Shown here: one piece after another, positions 9,867 through 17,837 of the stretch
Layout of the letters: each line of letters begins with the position of its first letter
Position numbering within the stretch: position 1 is the first letter of the stretch
From: Microbacterium sulfonylureivorans
GTDB lineage: Bacteria > Actinomycetota > Actinomycetes > Actinomycetales > Microbacteriaceae
Direction: 5' to 3'
Assembly (NCBI RefSeq): GCF_003999995.1
Contig: NZ_RJAD01000002.1
Coordinates: forward strand, 496,001-560,000
DNA: 64,000 bases
The notes under the pieces: model-generated
Database searches by the model: none
The model's input: the letters and a program-made list of their open reading frames with translations, nothing else
Told to the model about the DNA's origin: nothing
Translations under genes and position numbers: made by a program

Positions 9867-11585
9867 TCAGCCGCCCAGCGCCTTGAGCCAGGACTTGCGC
9901 GCCTCGAGGGCGTCGCTGGCGTTCGCGATCGCCTTCTTGTCACCCGACTTCTTCGCCGCCGCGAGTTCGTCCTCGAGCTTCTCGATCGCATCCGTCAGCT
10001 GACGCGTCATGTCGTTCGCGCGCGCCTTGGTCTCGGGGTTGTTGCGCTTCCAGTCGGAGTCCTCGCGCGTGCGGAGGGCCTGCTCGATCTTGCGCAGGTC
10101 GTCGTCGAGGGCACGCTCGGCGTCGCGGGGGAAGATGCGGCCGATCTCGTCCCAGCGCCGCTGGATGCCGGTCAGGAGCGACCGTGCCTTGGCGATCTCC
10201 CGCTCGTCCGCGACCGCCTTCGCCTCGTCGAGGAGGGCCCGCTTCTGCTCGATCTTCTCTCGCGATGCCTCGGCGTCAGCGGTCTCACGCTCGATCCGCG
10301 CGGAGTAGAGCGCATCGCCCGCGGCCTTGAACCGCGCCCAGAGTGCGTCGTCGACCTTCTTGCCCGCGCGGCCCGCCATCTTCCACTCATCGAGGAGGTC
10401 GCGGTACGCGGGGATGCCGTCCTCGCCCTTGGGCGCGAGGGCCTCTGCCTTCTCGACCAGCTTCGTCTTGCGCTCGCGGACGCCCTTGTGGGCCTCGTCG
10501 AGCTCGGCGTAGAACTCGCGGCGGTGCTTGTCGACCGTCGAACGCGCGTCGCGGAACCTCTTCCACAGCTGCTGCGCGGCGGCCTTCGGGAGACGCGGTC
10601 CGTTCTGCTGCTGCGACTGCCACTGCTCGAAGAGCTCGTTCAGCTCGGTGGTGGCCTGCTTCCACTGCACGGAGCGCGGGTCGCGCGCCGCGAGAGCCTC
10701 GGCCTTCTCGACGAGTGCGGTGCGGTCGCGGACGGCCTCGTCGACGGCCTCTCGCGCCGCGGCGGCCTCGGTGGCGGATGCTGCAGCCAGCGTCTGCGTG
10801 AGCGCGGCCACGCGGGCCTCGAGACTCGCGAGGTCGCCGACGGCGGCCGCGCCCTCGAGCTTCGCCGAGACGGTGCGTGCGGCGCCCCGCAGATCGGATG
10901 CGGAAGCCCCGGCCCGACGGTGACGGACTTCGAGGAGCGTGACCTCGCTCGCCAGATCGGCGTACTTGCGCTCGAAGTACGCGAGGGCCTCCTCGGGCGA
11001 GCCGTCGGGATACTGGCCGACGACGCGCCATCCGGACGCCTCTCGCACCGAGACGGTGCCGTCTTCCTCGACGCGGCCCCACGGCTCGGTCGGCGACGCG
11101 TCGCGCGGGGCAGCGGTGGCGCCGGGACGCGGGCGGGGTGCGGGGCGCGGTGCTGCGACCGGCGACGGTGCCGGCGCCTGTGAACCTTCGGGCTCAGCGG
11201 CTTCGGGCTCAGCGACCTCGGGCTCGGCAGCCTCGGGCTCGGCAACCTCGGGCTCAGCAGTCTCGGGCTCAGCAGTCTCGGGCTCAGCAGCCTCGAGCGC
11301 AGCAGTCTCAGGCCCGGCGGCTTCGGCGACGGGCTCGGCAGCTTCAGCCTGGCGCTCGGTTGCGTCGGCGACGGGCTCTTCATCCGCCTCGACAGCTTCG
11401 ACGACCGCCTCGGGCTCCGGCTCGACCGCTGGCGCGACGACGTCGTCCGCAGCAGGATCGGCGGCCGGGGACTCCGAAGCGGACTCGGACGCCTCGGTCA
11501 CGGCCTCGGTGGTTTCGGTGTCGGGCTCGACGGATTCGCTGTCGGGACCGGTGGATTCGGGAGTGGACTCTGCTGCGGCAGTCAC
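9867..11585 (-). CDS. DUF349 repeat protein with AEPE-repeat N-terminus
   Basis: The 572-residue protein has a disordered acidic N-terminal third rich in Ala, Glu, Pro and Thr, with seven near-identical AEPEx pentapeptides. After it come three DUF349 helical repeats, recognisable by LWKRFRDAR, LWARFKAAGDAL and the related RRWDEIGRIFP segments, and a coiled-coil C-terminus. The function of DUF349 proteins is not settled. It commonly lies near rel and rarA in related bacteria, as I recall. GTG 11585 is chosen because GATGAGG lies upstream; GTG 11609, eight codons earlier, has no ribosome site. A TAGGCT -10 box at 11638-11643 fits either start. Confidence 0.85.
   Translation of the reverse strand: MTAAAESTPESTGPDSESVEPDTETTEAVTEASESASESPAADPAADDVVAPAVEPEPEAVVEAVEADEEPVADATERQAEAAEPVAEAAGPETAALEAAEPETAEPETAEPEVAEPEAAEPEVAEPEAAEPEGSQAPAPSPVAAPRPAPRPRPGATAAPRDASPTEPWGRVEEDGTVSVREASGWRVVGQYPDGSPEEALAYFERKYADLASEVTLLEVRHRRAGASASDLRGAARTVSAKLEGAAAVGDLASLEARVAALTQTLAAASATEAAAAREAVDEAVRDRTALVEKAEALAARDPRSVQWKQATTELNELFEQWQSQQQNGPRLPKAAAQQLWKRFRDARSTVDKHRREFYAELDEAHKGVRERKTKLVEKAEALAPKGEDGIPAYRDLLDEWKMAGRAGKKVDDALWARFKAAGDALYSARIERETADAEASREKIEQKRALLDEAKAVADEREIAKARSLLTGIQRRWDEIGRIFPRDAERALDDDLRKIEQALRTREDSDWKRNNPETKARANDMTRQLTDAIEKLEDELAAAKKSGDKKAIANASDALEARKSWLKALGG
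11187..11306 (-). repeat. 15-bp tandem repeat encoding AEPE pentapeptides
   Basis: Seven consecutive 15-base units of the form (c/t)tcgggctc(a/g)gc(a/g)nn run from 11187 to 11291, with a degenerate eighth to 11306. They code on the minus strand for AEPET, AEPEV, AEPEA and AEPEG. Such a repeat can change copy number without shifting frame. Confidence 0.9.
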
Positions 11586-11637
11586 GGGATGCACCTCATC
11601 GCGGCTCACGCCGCCTGTGGGGGATGGACGGCTCCCA

Positions 11638-11643
11638 AGCCTA
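11638..11643 (-). promoter_or_regulatory. -10 box of the DUF349 gene
   Basis: TAGGCT on the minus strand, about 50 bases before GTG 11585. It allows a short leader carrying the GATGAGG ribosome site. Confidence 0.5.
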
Positions 11644-11685
11644 GTACGGCGGAGCGGTCCGCTCAGATGCCGAAGATGACGGCGC

Positions 11686-11979
11686 TCAGGGCGTGGGGGT
11701 CGGCGTCGCGCTCGTGGTGGGAGTCGGCGTCGTCGAGGTCGTGGGCGTGGGCGTCGATGTCACCGTCGGGGTCGGCACCGGCGCACCGGGACCGGTGACG
11801 AAGTACGCGGTCTGCGCGGCCAGCACGCCGACGACGAGCAGGCCACCGGCGATCCCCGCGATGAGGTTGTCCCGGGTGCGTCGCTTCGCCTGCCCGCGGT
11901 GGAACTCCTGACGCGCCTGATAGACCCGAGCTCGCTCTCGCGACTCGCGTGCTCCGCGATCCTTGCCACCGTTCGCCAC
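11686..11979 (-). CDS. Small single-pass membrane protein, possible catalytic-domain-less cyclophilin anchor
   Basis: The 97 residues consist of a basic, charged head (about 1-38, ending RRTRDNL), one transmembrane helix (about 40-62, IAGIAGGLLVVGVLAAQTAYF) and a Pro/Thr/Ser tail of PTPT-type repeats that would lie outside the cell. From memory, the head-helix-PTPT layout resembles the N-terminal anchor of membrane-bound peptidyl-prolyl isomerases of this family, which sit near DUF349 and rarA. No cyclophilin domain follows here. Start GTG 11979 has a very strong GGAGGAGG site. Function unknown. Confidence 0.75.
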   Translation of the reverse strand: MANGGKDRGARESRERARVYQARQEFHRGQAKRRTRDNLIAGIAGGLLVVGVLAAQTAYFVTGPGAPVPTPTVTSTPTPTTSTTPTPTTSATPTPTP

Positions 11980-12019
11980 GGATCCTCCTCCGCTCCGGGT
12001 CGCTGCCCGGGCCGGGTTG

Positions 12020-12025
12020 ATCCTA
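12020..12025 (-). promoter_or_regulatory. -10 box of the 97-residue membrane protein gene
   Basis: TAGGAT on the minus strand, 40 bases before GTG 11979. It is divergent from the rarA promoter, about 55 bases away. Confidence 0.5.
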
Positions 12026-12080
12026 CGGGCCGTGATCACCGGCGGCAAAACGCGTCGCGCCGGGCGTCGGGCACGCGGAC

Positions 12081-12086
12081 TAGCCT
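12081..12086 (+). promoter_or_regulatory. -10 box of rarA, leaderless spacing
   Basis: TAGCCT, six bases, then GTG 12093, with no ribosome-binding site. Confidence 0.6.
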
Positions 12087-12092
12087 GGAACG

Positions 12093-13427
12093 GTGACCAG
12101 TCCGACCGCGCTCTTCCAGGGGCAGACGCCCCTCGCCGTGCGGATGCGACCCACCTCGCTCGACGAGGTCGCCGGTCAGGGCCACCTGCTGCGGCCGGGC
12201 TCACCACTGGTCACGCTCGCCAATCCGGAGGCCGCGGCCCGCGCGGCGACCTCGGTGATCCTGTGGGGGCCGCCGGGCACCGGCAAGACCACGCTCGCCC
12301 AGGCGATCGCGCGCTCGTCCGGCCGCCGCTTCGTCGAGCTCTCCGCCGTCACCGCCGGCGTGAAGGACGTACGTGAGGTCATGCAGGAGGCGCTCACCCA
12401 GCGCGACCTCTACGGGCAGTCGACGATCCTGTTCCTCGACGAGATCCACCGCTTCACCAAGGCGCAGCAGGACGCACTCCTCCCCGGAGTCGAGAACGGC
12501 TGGGTCGTGCTGATCGCCGCGACCACCGAGAACCCGTCCTTCTCGGTCATCTCGCCGCTCCTCTCGCGATCTCTCCTCCTGACGCTCAAGGCCCTCACCG
12601 ACGACGACCTGCGTCTGCTCATCGATCGCGCCGTCGGCGATGCGCGCGGTCTTGCCGGCGCCGTCACGCTCGGCGACGAGGCCCGCGACGCACTGGTGCG
12701 TCTGTCGTCGGGAGATGCCCGACGCGCGCTGACGGCACTCGAGGCCGCGGCATCCTTCTCGGAGCCACCCGAGACCGATGGCGACCCGCCCGAGATCACC
12801 GCCGAGCACGTCGCGCAGGCCGTCGACCGCGCACTGCTGCGCTACGACCGCCAGGGCGACGAGCACTACGACGTGATCAGCGCATTCATCAAGTCGATCC
12901 GCGGGTCCGACGTCGACGCGGCGATGCACTACCTGGCACGCATGATCGAAGCCGGAGAAGACCCGCGGTTCATCGCCCGGCGCCTCATCATCTCGGCCGC
13001 CGAAGACATCGGACTGGCCGACCCTCAGGCGCTGCCGCTCGCGGTCGCGGCGGCCGATGCGGTCCAGCTGATCGGCATGCCGGAAGGGCGCATCCCGCTG
13101 GCCGAGGCGACCGCCTACCTCGCCACGACGGCCAAGTCGAACGCCGCGTACCTCGCCATCGACGCCGCCATCGCGGACGTCCGATCCGGCGGTTTCGGGC
13201 GCGTTCCCCTCCATCTTCGCGACGCCCACTACCCGGGCGCGAAGCGCCTCGGCCACGGCAAGGGCTACGTCTACCCCCACGACTCCGAGATCGGCGTCTC
13301 GGCGCAGCAGTATCTGCCCGACGAGCTCCATGGCCGTCGCTACTACGAGCCCACCAACCACGGTCAGGAGCGCGATGTCCAGGCGCGCCTGGAGAAGATC
13401 CGGCGGATCCTCGCGGGGGAGCGCTGA
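12093..13427 (+). CDS. rarA: Replication-associated recombination protein RarA (MgsA)
   Basis: RarA is an AAA+ ATPase related to clamp loaders that acts at stalled replication forks. The 444 residues show Walker A GPPGTGKTT (59-67), Walker B FLDEIHRF, the AATTENPSF sensor-1 segment that distinguishes RarA from RuvB, and the C-terminal tetramerisation region with YDVISAFIKSIRGSD and the HDSEIGVSAQQYLPDEL end. Length is typical. It lies just upstream of rpsD and is transcribed away from the minus-strand block. Confidence 0.95.
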   Translation: MTSPTALFQGQTPLAVRMRPTSLDEVAGQGHLLRPGSPLVTLANPEAAARAATSVILWGPPGTGKTTLAQAIARSSGRRFVELSAVTAGVKDVREVMQEALTQRDLYGQSTILFLDEIHRFTKAQQDALLPGVENGWVVLIAATTENPSFSVISPLLSRSLLLTLKALTDDDLRLLIDRAVGDARGLAGAVTLGDEARDALVRLSSGDARRALTALEAAASFSEPPETDGDPPEITAEHVAQAVDRALLRYDRQGDEHYDVISAFIKSIRGSDVDAAMHYLARMIEAGEDPRFIARRLIISAAEDIGLADPQALPLAVAAADAVQLIGMPEGRIPLAEATAYLATTAKSNAAYLAIDAAIADVRSGGFGRVPLHLRDAHYPGAKRLGHGKGYVYPHDSEIGVSAQQYLPDELHGRRYYEPTNHGQERDVQARLEKIRRILAGER

Positions 13428-13468
13428 CGCACGGCATCCGCTCGACGCGGGCGCGACGGCGCGTCTGG

Positions 13469-13474
13469 TAGACT
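13469..13474 (+). promoter_or_regulatory. -10 box of rpsD
   Basis: TAGACT begins a leader of about 145 bases before the rpsD GTG. No obvious attenuator is visible, but a leader of this length could hold an S4 autoregulation site. It is the largest gene-free stretch in the window. Confidence 0.5.
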
Positions 13475-13625
13475 TGACCGGCTCGAAACGCAGTTTTCGG
13501 GCATCCCCTCTCTTCTTTCACCAACCTTCCGGCATGCCCCGGCGTGCAGTCCGGACAGGGCGAAGAGATCGAGATACGTCCGCGAGCCGTGAAAGACACG
13601 GCCGCGTCATCGGAAGGAACACTTC

Positions 13626-14255
13626 GTGGCTACGAAGTCCCAGGACCGCCGCAAGGTCCGCCTCTCGCGCGCCCTCGGCGTCGCGCTGACCCCCAAGGCC
13701 GCCCGCTACCTCGAGAAGCGTCCCTACGCTCCGGGCGAGCACGGCCGCACCAAGCGCAAGCAGGACAGCGACTACGCCGTCCGTCTCCGCGAGAAGCAGC
13801 GTCTGCGCGAGCAGTACGGCATCCGCGAGAAGCAGATGCGCAACACGTTCAACGAGGCGCGCCGCACCCAGGGCCTGACGGGTGAGAACCTCGTCGAGCT
13901 CCTCGAGATGCGTCTCGACGCCCTCGTGCTCCGTGCCGGCTTCGCCCGCACCACCGCACAGGCGCGCCAGCTCGTCGTGCACCGCCACATCCTCGTCGAC
14001 GGCCAGCTCGTCGACCGCCCGTCCTTCCGCGTGAAGCCGGGTCAGCTCATCCACGTCAAGGCCAAGAGCGAGGGCACCGAGCCCTTCCAGGTCGCAGCCG
14101 CCGGCGGTCACGCCGACGTCCTGCCCCCGGTCCCGGCCTACGTCGAGGTCGAGCTCGACAAGCTCCAGGCCCGCCTCGTGCGTCGCCCCAAGCGCGCCGA
14201 GGTCCCCGTGGTCTGCGACGTCCAGCTCGTCGTCGAGTACTACGCAGCCCGCTAA
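13626..14255 (+). CDS. rpsD: 30S ribosomal protein S4
   Basis: S4 nucleates assembly of the small subunit by binding 16S rRNA. The 209-residue protein has the N-terminal S4 region (ATKSQDRRKVRLSRALG) and the S4 RNA-binding domain near residues 97-155 (RLDALVLRAGFARTTAQARQ, then VHRHILVDG). This is the version without the zinc-binding cysteines. GTG 13626 is preceded by GGAAGGA. The gene stands alone here instead of in the alpha ribosomal operon, as is usual for this group, and is followed by a strong terminator. Confidence 0.97.
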   Translation: MATKSQDRRKVRLSRALGVALTPKAARYLEKRPYAPGEHGRTKRKQDSDYAVRLREKQRLREQYGIREKQMRNTFNEARRTQGLTGENLVELLEMRLDALVLRAGFARTTAQARQLVVHRHILVDGQLVDRPSFRVKPGQLIHVKAKSEGTEPFQVAAAGGHADVLPPVPAYVEVELDKLQARLVRRPKRAEVPVVCDVQLVVEYYAAR

Positions 14256-14276
14256 CGGCTCGCGAACGCGTTTCGC

Positions 14277-14317
14277 ACGAAGGGCGTCGGGGAGACCCGA
14301 CGCCCTTCGTCGTTTCC
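14277..14317 (+). terminator. Rho-independent terminator after rpsD
   Basis: A perfect 15-base-pair stem (14277-14291 with 14296-14310) closes on a GAGA tetraloop and is followed by cgttt. It is one of the clearest terminators in the window. Confidence 0.9.
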
Positions 14318-14320
14318 GCC

Positions 14321-14326
14321 TACGAT
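14321..14326 (+). promoter_or_regulatory. -10 box before the small membrane protein gene
   Basis: TACGAT, six G bases, then ATG 14333, which is in frame with the gene. Transcription starting at that ATG would also provide a 36-base leader for ATG 14369. Confidence 0.55.
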
Positions 14327-14368
14327 GGGGGGATGCCGCGCCCGGCGGCCCCGCGAGGAAGTGGTGAC

Positions 14369-14653
14369 ATGAAGAACGTGCTGTGGTTCCTGTTCGGCAT
14401 CGCCGGCGGGTTCGTCGTCGCACACCTCATGAACAAGGACCCGCGGGGTCACGAGATCCTCGCCGAGGTCGACGCCCGCATCTCCGAGTTCACCGACCGC
14501 ATCGGCGACGCCTACCGCGAGCAGGAGGCCCTCATCTCGGGCCTGGTCGACGACGTGAAGGATGCCGCCGCCGGTGCCGCCGACGCGGCACGGTCCGCCG
14601 CATCGGACGCCGTCGACACGGCGGCAGACGCGGCCAAGAAGCTCACCGACTGA
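14369..14653 (+). CDS. Small membrane-anchored protein between rpsD and alaS
   Basis: The 94-residue product begins with one hydrophobic helix (MKNVLWFLFGIAGGFVVAHL), then a charged segment, and ends in an Ala/Asp-rich amphipathic coil (DAAAGAADAARSAAS). I recall similar proteins at this place in relatives, but no function. It resembles the layout of small YtxH-like proteins only in general terms. ATG 14369 has GAGGAAG upstream. The in-frame ATG 14333 would add 12 residues and has leaderless spacing; either or both could be used. Confidence 0.75.
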   Translation: MKNVLWFLFGIAGGFVVAHLMNKDPRGHEILAEVDARISEFTDRIGDAYREQEALISGLVDDVKDAAAGAADAARSAASDAVDTAADAAKKLTD

Positions 14654-14714
14654 CCAGCGGCCCCTCTGCCCCGATTCCGGGGGAGTGGACCGCGCGCATT
14701 TTGCGAGGACCCGA

Positions 14715-17372
14715 ATGAAGACCGCCGAGATCGCTCAGCGCTACCTCGACTACTTCGAGAAGAACGACCACGTCATCGTCCCCTCGGCATCGCTGGTGAC
14801 CGATGACCCCGCCCTGCTGTTCACCGTCGCCGGCATGGTCCCGTTCATCCCGTACCTGAGCGGCGACGTCCCGGCGCCGTACCAGCGCGCGGCCGACGTG
14901 CAGAAGTGCCTGCGCACGAACGACATCGAAGAGGTCGGCAAGACGCCGCGCCACGGCACCTTCTTCCAGATGCTGGGCAACTGGTCGTTCGGCGACTACT
15001 TCAAAGAGGGCGCGATCCGCTTCGCATGGGAGCTCTTGACCTCGTCGGAGGACGTCGGCGGACTGGGCTTCGACCCGAAGGACCTGTGGGTCACGGTCTA
15101 CGAGGAGGACGACGAGGCGTTCGGGCTCTGGCAGCAGATCGCCGGGTTCCCGGAGGAGCGCATCCAGCGCCTCGGCAAGGACACGAACTACTGGAGCACC
15201 GGGCTTCCCGGCCCCGCCGGCCCGTGCTCCGAGATCTTCTTCGACCGCGGTCCGGAGTACGGCATCGACGGCGGTCCCGCGACCGACGACGACCGCTATG
15301 TCGAGATCTGGAACCTCGTGTTCATGCAGTACGAGATCACGAACGTGCAGTCGAAGTACGACTTCGACATCGTGGGAGAGCTCCCCGCGAAGAACATCGA
15401 CACCGGCATGGGCCTGGAGCGCATCGCGTTCATCAAGCAGGGCGTCGACAACATGTACGAGACCGACCAGGTGCGCCCGGTCCTCGATCGCGCCGTCGCC
15501 CTCTCGGGCAAGACGTACGGCGCCGTCCACGAGGACGACGTGCGCTTCCGCGTCGTCGCCGACCACATCCGCTCGTCCCTCATGCTGCTCTCCGACGGCG
15601 TCACGCCCGCCAACGACGGGCGCGGCTACATCCTGCGGCGCCTGATGCGTCGCGCCATCCGCTCGATGCGCCTGCTGGGCGTCGACGGTCCGACGTTCGC
15701 CGATCTGTTCGCCGCGTCGCGCGACGCGATGAAGGACGCCTATCCCGAGGTGGAGGCCGACTGGGCGCGCATCTCGCAGTACGCGCTGGCCGAGGAGGAG
15801 ACCTTCCTGCGCACCCTCGCCGCGGGCTCGAACATCCTCGACGACTCCGTCGCGGCGACCAAGATGTCCGGCGGAACCGCGCTGGCGGGCGCTGAGGCGT
15901 TCCTCCTCCACGACACCTACGGCTTCCCGATCGACCTCACTCTCGAGATCGCGGAGGAAGCCGGCCTCACCGTCGACCGTGCCGCGTTCGACACACTCAT
16001 GCAGGAGCAGCGCGCGCGTGCCAAGGCCGACGCCAAGTCGCGCAAGCGCCAGCTCGCCGACACCAGCGTGTACCGCGACTTCCGCGCCCAGGGCGAGACC
16101 GTCTTCACGGGCTACACCGATCTCGAGACCGAGTCCCGCGTGCTCGGCATCCTCGTCGACGGCGTGTCGGTGAACCGCGCCGCGGCCGGGCAGATCGCCG
16201 AGGTCATCGTCGCCGAGACAGCCCTCTACGCCGAGTCCGGCGGACAGGTCGCCGACAAGGGCGTCATCGTCGGCCCGGGCTACGAGCTCGAGGTCATCGA
16301 CGTCCAGAAGCCCGTCGCGGGGCTGATCAGTCACACGGTCGAGGTCACGACCGGCGAGGTCGCGGTCGATCAGCCGGCGACAACGGTGGTGGATGCCGTC
16401 AACCGGCGCGCCGCACGCCAAGCCCATTCCGCCACCCATCTCGTGCACGCCGCGCTCCGCGACACGCTCGGCAAGACGGCGACGCAGGCCGGCTCCCTGA
16501 ACCGCGCAGGCTACATGCGCTTCGACTTCACCTGGGGCCAGTCGCTGTCCGACGCGACCAAGTCCGAGATCGAGGAGATCGCGAACAACGCGGTCCGCGA
16601 CAATCTCGTGGTGACCACCCGCGTCCTCAAGCTCGACGAGGCGAAGGCCCTCGGGGCGATGGCGCTGTTCGGCGAGAAGTACGGCGAGACCGTGCGCATG
16701 GTCGACATCGGCGGCCCCTGGTCCCGCGAGCTCTGCGCGGGCACGCACGTCTCGACGAGCGCCGAGGTCGGTCTCGTCAGCCTCGTCGGCGAATCCTCCG
16801 TCGGCGCGTCGAACCGTCGCGTCGAAGCGCTCGTCGGGCTCGACGCGTTCCGCTCGCTCGCGGCCGAGCGCGCGATCGTGTCGCAGCTGACGTCGACCCT
16901 CAAGACGCCGCGCGACCAGCTGCCCGCGCGCATCGCCGAGCTCACCGCGAGCCTCAAGGCCGCTGAGAAGAAGATCGCCTCGTTCGAGGCGAAGGCTCTC
17001 GGCGACCGGCTCCCGGCCCTCGCCGCCACGGCGACGGCGGTGGGCGGTCACCTCGTGGTTGCCGAATCGCTCGGCGCAGCCGCCTCGGCCGACGACGTGC
17101 GCTCGCTCGCCCTGCAGGTGCGCGAACGTCTCGGCTCGCAGGCATCCGTCGTCGCTCTCGGCGCGGAGGTCGGCGGCCGGCCGGTGGTGATCGTCGCCAC
17201 GAACGACGCCGCCCGCGCGGCCGGCGCGAAGGCAGGCGTCCTCGCCAAGGCCGCTGCCGCGGCGCTCGGCGGCGGCGGAGGCGGCCGCGACGATGTCGCG
17301 CAGGGGGGCGGGACGGATGCCTCGGCCCTGCCGGCGGCGCTGTCGGCCGTGAAGGACGCGCTCGGAGCGTGA
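14715..17372 (+). CDS. alaS: Alanyl-tRNA synthetase
   Basis: AlaRS charges tRNA-Ala and edits misacylated products. The 885 residues start with the class II core (MKTAEIAQRYLDYFEKNDH; motif 2 near RHGTFFQMLGNWSFGDYFKEG), then the tRNA-recognition domain, the editing domain with the HSATHLVHAALRDTLG zinc motif and the CAGTH motif near residue 678, and a C-terminal C-Ala domain ending in a glycine-rich GGGGGGRDD segment. ATG 14715 agrees with the conserved start; the ribosome site (GCGAGGA) is weak. The stop overlaps the ruvX GTG by four bases. Confidence 0.98.
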   Translation: MKTAEIAQRYLDYFEKNDHVIVPSASLVTDDPALLFTVAGMVPFIPYLSGDVPAPYQRAADVQKCLRTNDIEEVGKTPRHGTFFQMLGNWSFGDYFKEGAIRFAWELLTSSEDVGGLGFDPKDLWVTVYEEDDEAFGLWQQIAGFPEERIQRLGKDTNYWSTGLPGPAGPCSEIFFDRGPEYGIDGGPATDDDRYVEIWNLVFMQYEITNVQSKYDFDIVGELPAKNIDTGMGLERIAFIKQGVDNMYETDQVRPVLDRAVALSGKTYGAVHEDDVRFRVVADHIRSSLMLLSDGVTPANDGRGYILRRLMRRAIRSMRLLGVDGPTFADLFAASRDAMKDAYPEVEADWARISQYALAEEETFLRTLAAGSNILDDSVAATKMSGGTALAGAEAFLLHDTYGFPIDLTLEIAEEAGLTVDRAAFDTLMQEQRARAKADAKSRKRQLADTSVYRDFRAQGETVFTGYTDLETESRVLGILVDGVSVNRAAAGQIAEVIVAETALYAESGGQVADKGVIVGPGYELEVIDVQKPVAGLISHTVEVTTGEVAVDQPATTVVDAVNRRAARQAHSATHLVHAALRDTLGKTATQAGSLNRAGYMRFDFTWGQSLSDATKSEIEEIANNAVRDNLVVTTRVLKLDEAKALGAMALFGEKYGETVRMVDIGGPWSRELCAGTHVSTSAEVGLVSLVGESSVGASNRRVEALVGLDAFRSLAAERAIVSQLTSTLKTPRDQLPARIAELTASLKAAEKKIASFEAKALGDRLPALAATATAVGGHLVVAESLGAAASADDVRSLALQVRERLGSQASVVALGAEVGGRPVVIVATNDAARAAGAKAGVLAKAAAAALGGGGGGRDDVAQGGGTDASALPAALSAVKDALGA

Positions 17373-17836
17373 GCGGCTTCCGTCGCGGAGTGCGACTCGG
17401 CATCGACGTGGGCCGGGCTCGCGTCGGCGTCGCGCGGTGCGACCCGGACGGCCTGCTCGCGACCCCGGTCGAGACGGTGACCCGCGACGACGGATCCGTC
17501 GCGCGCGTCGTCGCACTGGCCGACGAGCACGACGCGGTGGAGATCCTCGTCGGGCTGCCTCTGAACATGCGCGGCGAGGACACCCCCTCGACCACCGATG
17601 CACGGGAGTTCGCCGCGGCGGTGGCCGAGGCATCCGCTGTGCCCGTCAGGCTCGTCGACGAGCGCCTCTCGACCGTGTCCGCGCATGCCGCACTGCGCAA
17701 TTCGGGCAGATCACAGCGATCATCTCGTAGCATTGTGGACCAGGTCGCCGCGGTCGTTCTGCTCCAGCAAGCACTCGACGTCGAGAAGAGCACCGGCCGC
17801 CCGCCCGGAACCCCCGTCTCCCAGGAGCCCGCCTGA
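17369..17836 (+). CDS. ruvX: Putative pre-16S rRNA nuclease RuvX (YqgF)
   Basis: This 155-residue RNase-H-fold protein shows the YqgF hallmarks: LGIDVGRARVGVARCD with the first catalytic Asp, VGLPLNMRGED, VRLVDERLSTVSA with the second acidic pair, and SIVDQVAAVVLLQ with the last Asp. YqgF-family proteins process the 16S rRNA 5' end and have also been linked to junction resolution. It overlaps alaS by GTGA and ends one base before mltG, so alaS-ruvX-mltG-aro look like one transcription unit. Confidence 0.93.
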   Translation: MSGFRRGVRLGIDVGRARVGVARCDPDGLLATPVETVTRDDGSVARVVALADEHDAVEILVGLPLNMRGEDTPSTTDAREFAAAVAEASAVPVRLVDERLSTVSAHAALRNSGRSQRSSRSIVDQVAAVVLLQQALDVEKSTGRPPGTPVSQEPA

Positions 17837-17837
17837 C

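Noticed and set aside
11187..11306. CRISPR or regulatory iteron array
   Set aside because: The 15-base units are in frame and encode a pentapeptide repeat within the DUF349 gene.
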